In this document: in pieces, positions 6,921 through 14,426 of the stretch
How positions within the stretch are numbered: the first letter of the stretch is position 1
How the letters are laid out: every line of letters begins with the position of its first letter
Source of the DNA: a virus
Length of the DNA stretch: 41,904 nt
Direction: 5' to 3' (one strand)
IMG/VR virus record: IMGVR_UViG_3300034072_000546
Coordinates: 1 to 41,904 of that record
Notes under the pieces: generated by a model
The model's input: the letters and a program-made list of their open reading frames with translations, nothing else
What the model was told of the DNA's origin: nothing
The model's database searches: none
Program-made: the position numbers and the translations under genes

Positions 6921-7256
6921 TTATGAGGCTTGTGAATTCGGAAGAGCATTGAGAAAAGCTCTAACCGTATCGGGATCCTTCGATTTCAAAAGCCGAAGAA
7001 GGTCAACAACCTCACCCTCCTTGGTTGGATCAACCGTAAGAATATCCGAGACAGAGCATTCAAGGGCAACAGCCGCAGCTTCTAGAATGTCCTGACTGTA
7101 CGGTTGTTGAAACAACTCAATTCGCCCAAGATTGGCGTGTGAAGTGATTGGCACGCCCGGCTCTGCCTCCATACGGTCGGCCAGCTTCCGAAGCGACAAG
7201 CCTCGATGCTTTCTCCATTCGCGCAGATAGTGTTTTCCGAGAGGTCTCTTTTCCAT
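6921..7256 (-). CDS. XRE-family repressor (CI-like)
   Basis: 111 aa. The HTH spans about residues 10-65: LREWRKHRGLSLRKLADRME, then NLGRIELFQQPYSQDILEAA as recognition and following helices, ending with ALECSVSDIL. The C-terminal 40 residues (KEGEVVDLLRLLKSKDPDTV) are a helical dimerisation-type tail, with no LexA-like peptidase domain. It is transcribed leftward, divergent from the Cro-like gene, and sits between two operator pairs, the usual place of a lysogeny repressor. A -10-like TAGAAT lies seven bases before the ATG with no ribosome site, so the mRNA may be leaderless. Confidence 0.82.
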   Translation of the reverse strand: MEKRPLGKHYLREWRKHRGLSLRKLADRMEAEPGVPITSHANLGRIELFQQPYSQDILEAAAVALECSVSDILTVDPTKEGEVVDLLRLLKSKDPDTVRAFLNALPNSQAS

Positions 7257-7289
7257 ACACAGAATTCTATCTCAACGCTGTAACGTCGT

Positions 7290-7308
7290 GGTCACGCCAG
7301 GCGTTACA
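7290..7308. promoter_or_regulatory. Repressor operator C
   Basis: GGTCACG-N5-CGTTACA, one base off the TGTNACG-N5-CGTNACA consensus. A spare TGTAACG half-site lies at 7279-7285, making an outer inverted repeat TGTAACG...CGTTACA. It lies between the divergent repressor and Cro-like genes. Confidence 0.65.
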
Positions 7309-7316
7309 TTTTTCTC

Positions 7317-7345
7317 TTGCAAAGTGTCACGGCTGACGTTACAAC
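7317..7345 (+). promoter_or_regulatory. Rightward early promoter
   Basis: TTGCAA (7317-7322), 17 bases, TACAAC (7340-7345). The predicted start point is at or within a base or two of the ATG at 7353, and no Shine-Dalgarno sequence precedes that ATG, suggesting a leaderless transcript. Operator D fills the spacer. Confidence 0.5.
7325..7343. promoter_or_regulatory. Repressor operator D
   Basis: TGTCACG-N5-CGTTACA, a full match to the shared operator consensus. It lies between the -35 and -10 of the rightward promoter and ten bases before the Cro-like start codon. Confidence 0.72.
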
Positions 7346-7352
7346 TTTGGTC

Positions 7353-7568
7353 ATGGCAAACGAAACTCACCCACTCACCGAATATCTAGAGCGAACCGGT
7401 CGGTCTCTTACCGAGGTTGCTGACGCTGCAAAGTGCAGCCGTATGACTCTGTATCGCCTGATGAAGGGCGAGCAGAACGCCACGATCGATCTGCTCAAGC
7501 GCATCAGCGCTGCAACGGGTGGTGAAGTCTCTGTTTCGTCCTTCCTCGGAGAAGGGGAAGCAGCATGA
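7353..7568 (+). CDS. Cro-like XRE regulator
   Basis: 71 aa from ATG at 7353 (MANETHPLTEYLERTGRSLT). One HTH: SLTEVADAAKCSRMTLYRLM as helices 2-3, then ISAATGGEVSVSSFL. The frame extends upstream, but that part overlaps operator D and the promoter. There is no ribosome site, so a leaderless start is likely. As the first gene of the rightward transcript, opposite a repressor, it fits the role of a Cro-type switch protein. Its stop overlaps the next start (ATGA). Confidence 0.82.
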   Translation: MANETHPLTEYLERTGRSLTEVADAAKCSRMTLYRLMKGEQNATIDLLKRISAATGGEVSVSSFLGEGEAA

Positions 7569-8107
7569 GCACTCTGGCGGAACGTATCCAGTTGCGTCTT
7601 GACGCGCTTGGCACCAATCCTGGCGCCGTCTCGGATGCTGTTGGTACAAATCGCTCTCTTGTCCGCGACATCCTGAACGGCAAGTCGAGGTCGCCTAGCC
7701 TCGATACAATCAAAGCTTTGTGTGGCCCACTCGAATGCAGTTTGTCTTTCCTTGCTGGAGATGATGCCAAAGTTCAAGCTGATCAGTGGGACGAAGCGCT
7801 GCGCGGCAAGAAGATGTCCGACGCGACTGGCCGGGTGATCTTCAAATACCAGATGCCGGTTCTTGAGCGCTTCACGATGCGCCTCCCGGTCGGCGCTGAA
7901 ATCATCCGCATGCAGGATCAGGGTGGAATGTTCTGGATGTGGGCAATCGTCCGCACCGACGTTCCCGACGAATACCGCCATTTCTGGGCGTTCAAGTGCG
8001 GCGGCAAAATCCCTGACGACATCAATATCAAATACGTCGGCTTCTGCGCCGTCTTCGTGCAGCAGGAGCTTGGCCTCTACATTTTCGAGGACATGGGCAA
8101 TGAGTGA
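7565..8107 (+). CDS. XRE HTH protein fused to a DUF7352-like domain
   Basis: 180 aa. Residues about 5-65 are an XRE HTH (ALGTNPGAVSDAVGTNRSLV as helices 1-3, LDTIKALCGPLECSLSFLAG as the following helices). Residues about 90-178 form a beta-rich domain: IFKYQMPVLERFTMRLPVGA, EIIRMQDQGGMFWMWAIV, and a final LGLYIFED. That layout matches the small phage domain DUF7352 (a K[YW]x[LM]P start, an 'i.v..Q.g...lWa.v' strand, a hydrophobic end), which normally stands alone. The fusion suggests the second domain senses something or mediates oligomerisation for a DNA-binding regulator. The DUF name is from memory. Confidence 0.7.
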   Translation: MSTLAERIQLRLDALGTNPGAVSDAVGTNRSLVRDILNGKSRSPSLDTIKALCGPLECSLSFLAGDDAKVQADQWDEALRGKKMSDATGRVIFKYQMPVLERFTMRLPVGAEIIRMQDQGGMFWMWAIVRTDVPDEYRHFWAFKCGGKIPDDINIKYVGFCAVFVQQELGLYIFEDMGNE

Positions 8108-8747
8108 AATATATGGCGCACCGCCTGTCGACTTAGGCCTCATTGATATCTCCCCGAAGGAGATGATGTTCTGGCTGTATTGCCCCGTGAAGCTGCCGGG
8201 AATGATGTCCATGTCTATTCCTGACAATCTCCGGCAATTCAGCCCTCTCCTGCGTGCGGCCAGTAGAGACGCTGTGCAGATGTGGCTCGACAGCTACGTC
8301 TACATCACCGCCAAGACGCTTTTCGTGTCTGCAGACAATCCCGGCAATCGCCCCGGCTGGCACTCTGACGGTTTCATGACCGACGACCTGAATTACATTT
8401 GGTCGGACTGCAACGGCACCCTGTTCTGGGAGCCAGAGCGCCGCGTCAGCTTCGTTCAAGATCACATGGACTCGCTGGCTGAAATGCAGGCAGCGGCGCA
8501 CGTCGGACCGCATACAGTCTATCCAGACAAGCACCTGCTTCGCCTTGACCAGTCCGTAATTCATCGCGTTGCCGATGTGAAGACGCCTCGCGTTCGGTCG
8601 TTCGTGAAGGTTTCCGTTTCCAGAGATAAATACGATTTGGTCGGAAACTCCGTAAATCATGAGCTTGCTCCCGACTGGAAGTATTTCGAGCGCAACGCCG
8701 AGCGCAATGCACCGGCCAAGGCCGAGACGAAGGCGGTGGCGGCATGA
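8100..8747 (+). CDS. Putative Fe(II)/2-oxoglutarate-dependent oxygenase
   Basis: 215 aa from ATG at 8100, overlapping the previous stop. It shows the metal triad order of this superfamily: His88-x-Asp90 in GWHSDGF, a distal His155 in SVIHRVADV, and Arg166 eleven residues later in PRVRSFVKVS, the usual place for the 2-oxoglutarate-binding Arg. Strands before and between (YITAKTLFV, NYIWSD, TLFWEP) fit a double-stranded beta helix. Phage enzymes of this class modify nucleotides, demethylate DNA or hydroxylate proteins; the substrate here is unknown. It lies early in the rightward operon. Confidence 0.6.
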   Translation: MSEIYGAPPVDLGLIDISPKEMMFWLYCPVKLPGMMSMSIPDNLRQFSPLLRAASRDAVQMWLDSYVYITAKTLFVSADNPGNRPGWHSDGFMTDDLNYIWSDCNGTLFWEPERRVSFVQDHMDSLAEMQAAAHVGPHTVYPDKHLLRLDQSVIHRVADVKTPRVRSFVKVSVSRDKYDLVGNSVNHELAPDWKYFERNAERNAPAKAETKAVAA

Positions 8748-9148
8748 ACTGGAACCACGACATATCCGCCGCACCGCGCGGCAAGATGGTGCCTTACACC
8801 CGCAAGGGGAAAGATGGACCGGTACAGTCCGAGCAGTACCGCAAGAAATACATCCTCGCTGTCGATGTACACGGCGATGTCTACCAGTCCTACTGGATAC
8901 CGCCGCGCTACACGCAGTCGGGCGGCCTTCTGGAAGGCAACCGCTGGTCTGGCTTCAATCCCGGCGTCGATCCGATCGCTTGGGCCCCTTGGCCGGTATA
9001 CAAGTTTCAAGAACCCCAGCGCCAGCAGGGTACGGACGGCGGCGAAATCGCTGCAGTGAAGGTCAAAGACCGACTGGCGAACGCCGCTGGCGTTGAACTG
9101 TCGCCGTCCGAACATTTCATTCTCGAAGACGTTGGGGGTGGCGAATGA
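8744..9148 (+). CDS. Small phage protein (DISAAPRG type)
   Basis: 134 aa starting MNWNHDISAAPRGKMVPYTR. The opening I(S/A)xAPRxG, later WxPPRY and IAWAPWPVY resemble a widespread group of small phage proteins that start 'W.DI..APRDG' and end 'AW.P.P'. A shorter relative lies at 18551. The role is unknown. It overlaps its neighbours by ATGA on both sides. Confidence 0.7.
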   Translation: MNWNHDISAAPRGKMVPYTRKGKDGPVQSEQYRKKYILAVDVHGDVYQSYWIPPRYTQSGGLLEGNRWSGFNPGVDPIAWAPWPVYKFQEPQRQQGTDGGEIAAVKVKDRLANAAGVELSPSEHFILEDVGGGE

Positions 9149-9462
9149 TGAACACATCACTCCAAGCCCCCAACCGTCACATCCACGACCGCAGCGCGAT
9201 CAACGCAATGACGCAAGAGTGGATTGCCAAGAACGGCGAACCGCGGAAGTTCGAGAACGGCTTCTGCACCGATCTGGATTATCTCAAGCATCTGATGTCC
9301 GGATATGGATACAACGTGCTTTACCACGGCCACCGGTTCTTCTCGATGGAGAAGGCTGACTTCCGTGGTTCTCCCCGGCGCATCAGCCATGAGCAGCTTT
9401 TCAAGCGCATCGACGCGGTTCTGATCGAGAATGGCAAGCAGCCTTTCGGATGGAGGAAGTGA
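9145..9462 (+). CDS. Hypothetical early protein
   Basis: 105 aa, MMNTSLQAPNRHIHDRSAIN onward. It has a compact alpha/beta sequence with conserved-looking aromatics (LDYLKHLMSGYGYNVLYHGH, FFSMEKADFRGSPRRI) and a final GKQPFGWRK. It is translationally coupled at both ends. No family recognised. Confidence 0.68.
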   Translation: MMNTSLQAPNRHIHDRSAINAMTQEWIAKNGEPRKFENGFCTDLDYLKHLMSGYGYNVLYHGHRFFSMEKADFRGSPRRISHEQLFKRIDAVLIENGKQPFGWRK

Positions 9463-9581
9463 TGTTGTCATCGTTCTCTGCCGACGAACGGCAACTCCTC
9501 ATCTACGCATCGGTATTCTTCTCGGCATTCATCGTGTCCGCGGTACTGGCGCACTTGGCATTCTCGGGGCCGCGCAAATGA
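9462..9581 (+). CDS. 39-aa single-pass membrane peptide
   Basis: ATG at 9462 to TGA at 9579-9581 gives MLSSFSADERQLLIYASVFF and then a hydrophobic helix ending AFSGPRK. GGAGGAAG lies just upstream, the start overlaps the previous stop (TGATG) and the stop overlaps the next start (ATGA), so translation is likely. The role is unknown; small membrane proteins of early phage operons sometimes affect superinfection or host membranes. Confidence 0.6.
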   Translation: MLSSFSADERQLLIYASVFFSAFIVSAVLAHLAFSGPRK

Positions 9582-9820
9582 CCTATCGATCCTCGATCGC
9601 CGCTTACGATCTATTCCGCGCCGGCCGAGATACGGCCGACATCGCATATCTTCTAAACATCACCGAAGCTGAGGCGCTTGAGCAAGTCTCCAAACAGCGC
9701 AGCGCCAAGCTTGGTCTCAGTGATCCATACGAAAGACAATCGGTTCCAGTCGGTGAAAGGGCCTCTGCAAAGGTTCCGTTCGCCGGACGGGTGCCTGCTG
9801 TCTCTAGGGCGGGTCTGTAG
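9578..9820 (+). CDS. Small HTH-like protein
   Basis: 80 aa from ATG at 9578 (MTYRSSIAAYDLFRAGRDTA). Residues 5-45 read as a short HTH: AYDLFRAGRDTADIAYLLNI then TEAEALEQV, similar to small rhizobial phage proteins of the 'A..LY..G.dT..IA..L.I.E.eA' type. The C-terminal 35 residues are Pro/Val-rich and probably disordered. It could be a small DNA-binding protein. Coupled to the membrane peptide upstream. Confidence 0.6.
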   Translation: MTYRSSIAAYDLFRAGRDTADIAYLLNITEAEALEQVSKQRSAKLGLSDPYERQSVPVGERASAKVPFAGRVPAVSRAGL

Positions 9821-9875
9821 CTCCTTTCGTGTGCCTCCTTCCTTCGATGGGTTCAACCTATAGAGGAAGCCGACC

Positions 9876-10301
9876 ATGCACAGACAAACTTCGAACCACC
9901 ACGAGACAATTAGGAAAATCGAAAACAGGGAAATGTCGATGAGTACCCTTGAAATGTTTTCTCCAGATATCGCGCGCGACTACGGGCGCAAGATGCTTGA
10001 GATTGAGACCCGCGGTAACGGCGATCAGATGAATGCGCTCGAGCGTGTGGCTCGCGAAGTGGGCATGAAGCCCCGCGCACTCCGTCGCCTCATCAACGGC
10101 GAAACCATGCCGACATTGACTATCTTCGGGCGCCTTCGGGCTGGCTACCTCAATCTCTGCGAACGACGAATTAAACGCCTTCAGTACGATCTGGAGGTCG
10201 AAAAAGGGAGGTTCGGCAGTGATCCTTTTGCGGACATTGATGGAAGAATTTCGGCTCTGGCTGAGGAAGTGCGCAGAGCGAAGGAAGCAACGAAACGATG
10301 A
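9876..10301 (+). CDS. Putative DNA-binding early protein
   Basis: 141 aa with a good GAGGAAG ribosome site before ATG 9876; internal ATGs at 9933 and 9939 are alternatives. Residues about 45-85 (MNALERVAREVGMKPRALRR, LINGETMPTL) read as an HTH, and the C-terminal part is a long charged helix (CERRIKRLQYDLEVEKGRFG and ALAEEVRRAKEATKR). I infer DNA binding and dimerisation; the target is unknown. Confidence 0.65.
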   Translation: MHRQTSNHHETIRKIENREMSMSTLEMFSPDIARDYGRKMLEIETRGNGDQMNALERVAREVGMKPRALRRLINGETMPTLTIFGRLRAGYLNLCERRIKRLQYDLEVEKGRFGSDPFADIDGRISALAEEVRRAKEATKR

Positions 10302-10319
10302 TAGGAAAGGGAAGGGCGA

Positions 10320-10880
10320 ATGACAGCGACGGCAACCATAGGCGATAACACCAAGGCGGAGCGCGAGCGGCGCGTAACGCTTGCGATCTATCACCGCAAG
10401 GATCGAGACCTTGCTGCCAAGGCTGCAGCTATTGCGGCTGAAAAGAAGGCCAACAGGCTCAATGCCAAGGCCGCAGGCGTCCCGTCTTCCCAGCTCGACC
10501 ACTTGCTGAAATCCTTCTTTGCAGAAGACCAGCAAAAGCCCGTCGACAAGCTGAAGCGGGACATGGAGAACCTGGCTTATCTCGGCCTGATCCCCGATCC
10601 CAGCATCAAGGGTGACCTGTTTACCCGCGTCGATCGTGTCGACAATGAAGGCATGATCCGGGCCAAAGGTTTCTTTGCCGGCCTAAACGGACTCGACAGA
10701 GTATCTGGATACGACGCCGGCAGCGTCGATGACAAAATGTGGCTTGATAGCTTCGATGCTGGCGACCGCGAATACAAGTCTGACAGTCCCGACATCATGG
10801 CGCGCATTACTGCGGCGCAGTCGAAGGAGGAGCCGCCGGCGACTGGCGATGACCCCTTCGATCTCGATCAGACGAACTGA
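10320..10880 (+). CDS. Phage protein with ribosome-modulation-factor-like motif
   Basis: 186 aa. The N-terminus is charged and helical (KAERERRVTLAIYHRKDRDL, Ala/Lys-rich), then LDHLLKSFF. Residues about 115-160 read AKGFFAGLNGLDRVSGYDAG then MWLDSFDAGDREY. This follows the RMF/CrpP pattern: G[YF]xAG[IL]xG, a polar stretch with Tyr, then W[LV]..[GS][WF]..A. RMF binds 100S ribosomes in stationary phase. Proteins with this motif are frequent in alphaproteobacterial phages, but whether they bind ribosomes is not shown. A terminator follows. Confidence 0.6.
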   Translation: MTATATIGDNTKAERERRVTLAIYHRKDRDLAAKAAAIAAEKKANRLNAKAAGVPSSQLDHLLKSFFAEDQQKPVDKLKRDMENLAYLGLIPDPSIKGDLFTRVDRVDNEGMIRAKGFFAGLNGLDRVSGYDAGSVDDKMWLDSFDAGDREYKSDSPDIMARITAAQSKEEPPATGDDPFDLDQTN

Positions 10881-10921
10881 GTTCCTCCCGGCCAGCAGAC
10901 CTCCCAAGCGCTGGCCCAACT

Positions 10922-10968
10922 AACCCGGTGCGAGACATGCAAAGCGGACCCCGCACCGGGTTCTTTCT
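10922..10968 (+). terminator. Rho-independent terminator
   Basis: AACCCGGTGCG (10922-10932) pairs perfectly with CGCACCGGGTT (10952-10962), followed by CTTTCTTC. It sits between the RMF-like gene and the next gene. It probably attenuates rather than fully stops the early transcript, since no obvious new promoter follows. Confidence 0.72.
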
Positions 10969-10982
10969 TCCACGAGGTGAAC

Positions 10983-11333
10983 ATGAGCCTTGAAGTCAAA
11001 ATCCAAGCCAAAGCAGAGAGCGTGCTGGTCAGCGAGGCGCAGTTCTACGGCGTCACCCCGACCGCTCTCGTCAAAGCGATAATCGACAAGGTGGCAGTAG
11101 GCGGCCTGACGCGGGATGTCCTGCAGGGTGTCGACGTCGTCTCCTACCAGGATCGCAAGCGCGGAACACCACACCCGTCTCCCAAGCACACGTATCAGGG
11201 CCAGAGGATGTCACTGGCAGCGATATCGAAGAAGACCGGTATTCCATTGGTCACGCTGCGGACACGCATCTATCGCGACAAGTGGACGGAAGAGCGCGCT
11301 TTTTCTGAGCCAGTCAGGGAGTATCGCAAATGA
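10983..11333 (+). CDS. Hypothetical protein with C-terminal HTH-like segment
   Basis: 116 aa from ATG at 10983, with GAGGTG upstream. The N-terminal half (VSEAQFYGVTPTALVKAIID) and the C-terminal half (RMSLAAISKKTGIPLVTLRT, RIYRDKW) both look helical. The second fits an HTH of the 'lsl..IA..tGi...tl..Ri' kind used in phage DNA-binding proteins. It overlaps the RuvC-like gene by ATGA and may act with it on DNA. Confidence 0.6.
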   Translation: MSLEVKIQAKAESVLVSEAQFYGVTPTALVKAIIDKVAVGGLTRDVLQGVDVVSYQDRKRGTPHPSPKHTYQGQRMSLAAISKKTGIPLVTLRTRIYRDKWTEERAFSEPVREYRK

Positions 11334-11932
11334 GAGTTCTCGGGCTCGACGTTTCAAAACACGCTGGCTGGGCACTCTGGGAAACCAAGAACGCTCTCGC
11401 GTCGATCCGCTGTGATGTGATGGAGTTCCCGGCAACGGCATCCATCGAATACTGCGCCGACCAGATGGGCCTCAAGGTGACAAAGCTCATCAAGGATGAG
11501 AAGCCGGATTTCATCGTTCTGGAAACCGCTCTCAAGATGAGCCCGAAGGGTTCGGCCGCGACGGTCTCCTCCTGCATGCTGCACGGCGCCGTCTATGCCA
11601 CGCTCGGCAATTGGGGCAAACCCTGGGGAACGATCAGCGCCGCTACCTGGCGCAAGATGTTCTTCGGCGCTGGCTATAAGCCGCCACTCGACAATCACGG
11701 CAAGAACGACTGGAAGCGCGCCGCCATTGAGCAGTGCGAGCTTGAAGGCATCATCCTGCCGGCGAAGAAGTCCACCCGAGACAATGCGGCCGAAGCTGCT
11801 GCACTCGCGGTGTGTTGGCGTGGTGTCGAGATCCACGCGGGCCGGTATCGCCCAGCGTTCCAAGACTTTCTTCAACAGCGCAACGAGCGCGCGCCGTCGG
11901 GCGATCTGTTTGCGGGAGTGGCGCATGAATAA
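11330..11932 (+). CDS. RuvC-like Holliday junction resolvase
   Basis: 200 aa. The RNase H-like nuclease core is visible: Asp7 in VLGLDVSKHAGWAL, Glu65 in FIVLETALK, and Asp151/Glu155 in RDNAAEAAALAVCW, with WRKMFFG and KRAAIEQC in the usual places. RuvC-type enzymes cut four-way junctions symmetrically; in phages they resolve recombination intermediates and branched replication products before packaging. The C-terminal tail is variable. The stop overlaps the helicase-methyltransferase start. Confidence 0.88.
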   Translation: MRVLGLDVSKHAGWALWETKNALASIRCDVMEFPATASIEYCADQMGLKVTKLIKDEKPDFIVLETALKMSPKGSAATVSSCMLHGAVYATLGNWGKPWGTISAATWRKMFFGAGYKPPLDNHGKNDWKRAAIEQCELEGIILPAKKSTRDNAAEAAALAVCWRGVEIHAGRYRPAFQDFLQQRNERAPSGDLFAGVAHE

Positions 11933-14426
11933 CTATCAGGATTTCCTCAAGAACAAGATACGCCTTGCGCCCGTGTCAGGCCTGGAAGTTGAACCCAAAG
12001 AGGTAAACCCGATCCTGAAGCCTCATCAACGCGATATCGTTGTGTGGTCTGTGCGCGGTGGCAAGAGAGCGATATTTGCGGCCTTTGGTCTCGGCAAGTC
12101 GGTAATTCAGATCGAAGTTCTCCGGCTGGTGACAGAGAAGACGGCCGGCCGGGGCCTGATAGTCCTCCCACTCGGCGTTCGTCAGGAATTCCGGCGCGAT
12201 GGTCAGATGCTTGGTGTCGAGATCAAGTTCATTCGCCGTATCGAGGAAGCGGGCGACACTGGTCTCTACATGACCAACTATGAGACGGTCAGGGACGGCA
12301 AGATCGATCCAAACGAATTCACGGCCGTTACGCTGGATGAGGCTTCGGTTCTCAGATCCTACGGCTCCAAGACATATCAAACGTTCCTCTCGCTGTTCGA
12401 TGGCGTGCGGTACCGGTTTGTGGCTACTGCCACACCAAGCCCGAACCGCTACAAGGAGCTTATCCACTACGCCGGTTTCCTCGGCATCATGGACACGGGG
12501 CAGGCTCTTACCCGGTTTTTCCAGCGTGATAGCACCCAGGCCAATAACCTGACGCTTTACCCGCACAAGGAGCGTGAATTCTGGCTGTGGCTCAATTCCT
12601 GGGCAATATTCCTCCAATCGCCCGCCGACCTTGGTCACTCGGCTGAAGGCTACGACCTGCCGCCGTTCAAAGTCATCTATCACGAGGTCCAGTCGAACAT
12701 TGCCGATGGTGGCGTGGATAGAGACGGCCAGTCGGCGCTCTTCCGCGATACGGCCGTTGGCGTCGTTTCAGCTTCCCGCGAGAAACGCGACACCTTAGAT
12801 GCACGCATCGGAAAGATGAGCCAGATACTCGCCGCGGCTCCTGGCGATAATTTCCTTATCTGGCACGACTTGGAAGACGAACGCAGAGCGATCGAGAAAG
12901 CGGTACCAGGCGTAGTGTCGGTATACGGCACTCAGGACCTGGAGAAGCGCGAGCAGGCGATTGTCGATTTCAGCGACGGCAAGTTTCAGCATCTGGCAGC
13001 AAAGCCGGTAATCGCAGGATCCGGCTGCAACTTCCAGCGCCACTGTCACAAGGCAATCTTCTTGGGCATCGGCTTCAAGTTCAATGACTTCATCCAGGCG
13101 CTGCACCGTATCTACCGGTTTCTGCAGGCGCATGAGGTCGAAATCCACATCATCTACGCCGAAAGCGAGCGCGAAGTTTTGCGCACGCTGCAGGCCAAAT
13201 GGGAGGCGCATAAGCACATGGTGCAGAACATGAGCGAGATCATCCGTGAGCATGGCTTGGATAAACTCTCCGCGGCCGATGTTCTTACGAGGTCGATCGG
13301 CGTCGAGCGCATCGAAGCTCGAGGCGAAGGCTGGCAGGTCGCCAACAATGATTGCGTGGAAGAGGCAAAACTGATCGCGGACAACTCCGTCGATATGATC
13401 GTGACCTCCATCCCATTTTCTAACCACTACGAATACACGCCGAGCTACAATGACTTCGGCCACACCGACAGCGACGATCATTTCTTCCAGCAGATGGACT
13501 TTCTAACGCCTGAGCTGTTGCGCATCCTAAAACCCGGCCGTGTCTATGCCTGCCATACGAAAGACCGGATCCTCTTCGGCAATGTCACAGGCATGGGGAT
13601 GCCCACGGTCAACCCCTTTCATGCCCGGACGCTGTTTCACACCATGTCCCACGGGTTTGCCTACATGGGCATGATCACGGTTAACACCGACGTGGTGCGC
13701 GAGAACAACCAGACGTACCGCCTTGGATGGACTGAGAATTGCAAAGACGGCACGAAAATGGGCGTAGGCTCTCCCGAATATATCCTGCTGTTCCGCAAGC
13801 TCCCGTCTGACACTTCCAAGGCCTATGCTGACGACCGGGTAACGAAGGACAAAGAAGACTATACGCGCGCGCGCTGGCAGGTTGACGCGCATGCCTTCTG
13901 GCGATCTTCCGGCGATCGTCTGCCTACACCTGACGAGTTGGCGTCACTCGGGCCGGATATGCTGGCAAAGGCATTCACGGAATGGTCGCTGCAGAACGTC
14001 TACGACTATGAGACGCACATCAAGATCGGTGAAGCGCTGGAAGTCCGCGGCGCGCTGCCATCAACCTTCATGAGCCTGGCGCCAGGAGCGCACGACGCTT
14101 TTACCTGGCACGATGTGAACCGTATGCGCACGCTGAATGGCGATCAGACAAAGAAGGGTCTGGAAAACCACATCTGCCCCCTTCAATTCGATATCGTTGA
14201 TCGGCTTATCAAGCGCTTCTCCAATGAAGGGGAGCTTATTTTCGATCCGTTCGGAGGCCTGTTCACGGTACCGTACCGAGCGCTGAAGCTTCGCCGGCGT
14301 GGCCGGGCGTCAGAATTGAACCCCGGGTATTTCCTCGATGGAATCAAGTACCTGCAGGCGATGGAGCGCGAAGTGTCCACGCCAACCATGTTTGACATCT
14401 TCGATTGCGACGAGGTGGCAGCATGA
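11925..14426 (+). CDS. Superfamily 2 helicase fused to an N4/N6 DNA methyltransferase
   Basis: 833 aa from ATG at 11925 (MNNYQDFLKNKIRLAPVSGL). The N-terminal half is an SF2 helicase: Walker A FGLGKS near residue 53, DEAS near 136, TATPSP near 168, and QALHRIYR (motif VI) near 391. The C-terminal half is an amino-methyltransferase in beta order: catalytic motif IV VTSIPFSNHYEYTPS near 495 and SAM motif FDPFGG near 772, with ELNPGYF after it. Motif IV normally reads [DNS]PP[YFW]; here it is SIPF, one Pro replaced. Such fusions recur in rhizobial phages and may unwind and methylate phage DNA to evade restriction. Overlaps RuvC by eight bases. Confidence 0.88.
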   Translation: MNNYQDFLKNKIRLAPVSGLEVEPKEVNPILKPHQRDIVVWSVRGGKRAIFAAFGLGKSVIQIEVLRLVTEKTAGRGLIVLPLGVRQEFRRDGQMLGVEIKFIRRIEEAGDTGLYMTNYETVRDGKIDPNEFTAVTLDEASVLRSYGSKTYQTFLSLFDGVRYRFVATATPSPNRYKELIHYAGFLGIMDTGQALTRFFQRDSTQANNLTLYPHKEREFWLWLNSWAIFLQSPADLGHSAEGYDLPPFKVIYHEVQSNIADGGVDRDGQSALFRDTAVGVVSASREKRDTLDARIGKMSQILAAAPGDNFLIWHDLEDERRAIEKAVPGVVSVYGTQDLEKREQAIVDFSDGKFQHLAAKPVIAGSGCNFQRHCHKAIFLGIGFKFNDFIQALHRIYRFLQAHEVEIHIIYAESEREVLRTLQAKWEAHKHMVQNMSEIIREHGLDKLSAADVLTRSIGVERIEARGEGWQVANNDCVEEAKLIADNSVDMIVTSIPFSNHYEYTPSYNDFGHTDSDDHFFQQMDFLTPELLRILKPGRVYACHTKDRILFGNVTGMGMPTVNPFHARTLFHTMSHGFAYMGMITVNTDVVRENNQTYRLGWTENCKDGTKMGVGSPEYILLFRKLPSDTSKAYADDRVTKDKEDYTRARWQVDAHAFWRSSGDRLPTPDELASLGPDMLAKAFTEWSLQNVYDYETHIKIGEALEVRGALPSTFMSLAPGAHDAFTWHDVNRMRTLNGDQTKKGLENHICPLQFDIVDRLIKRFSNEGELIFDPFGGLFTVPYRALKLRRRGRASELNPGYFLDGIKYLQAMEREVSTPTMFDIFDCDEVAA

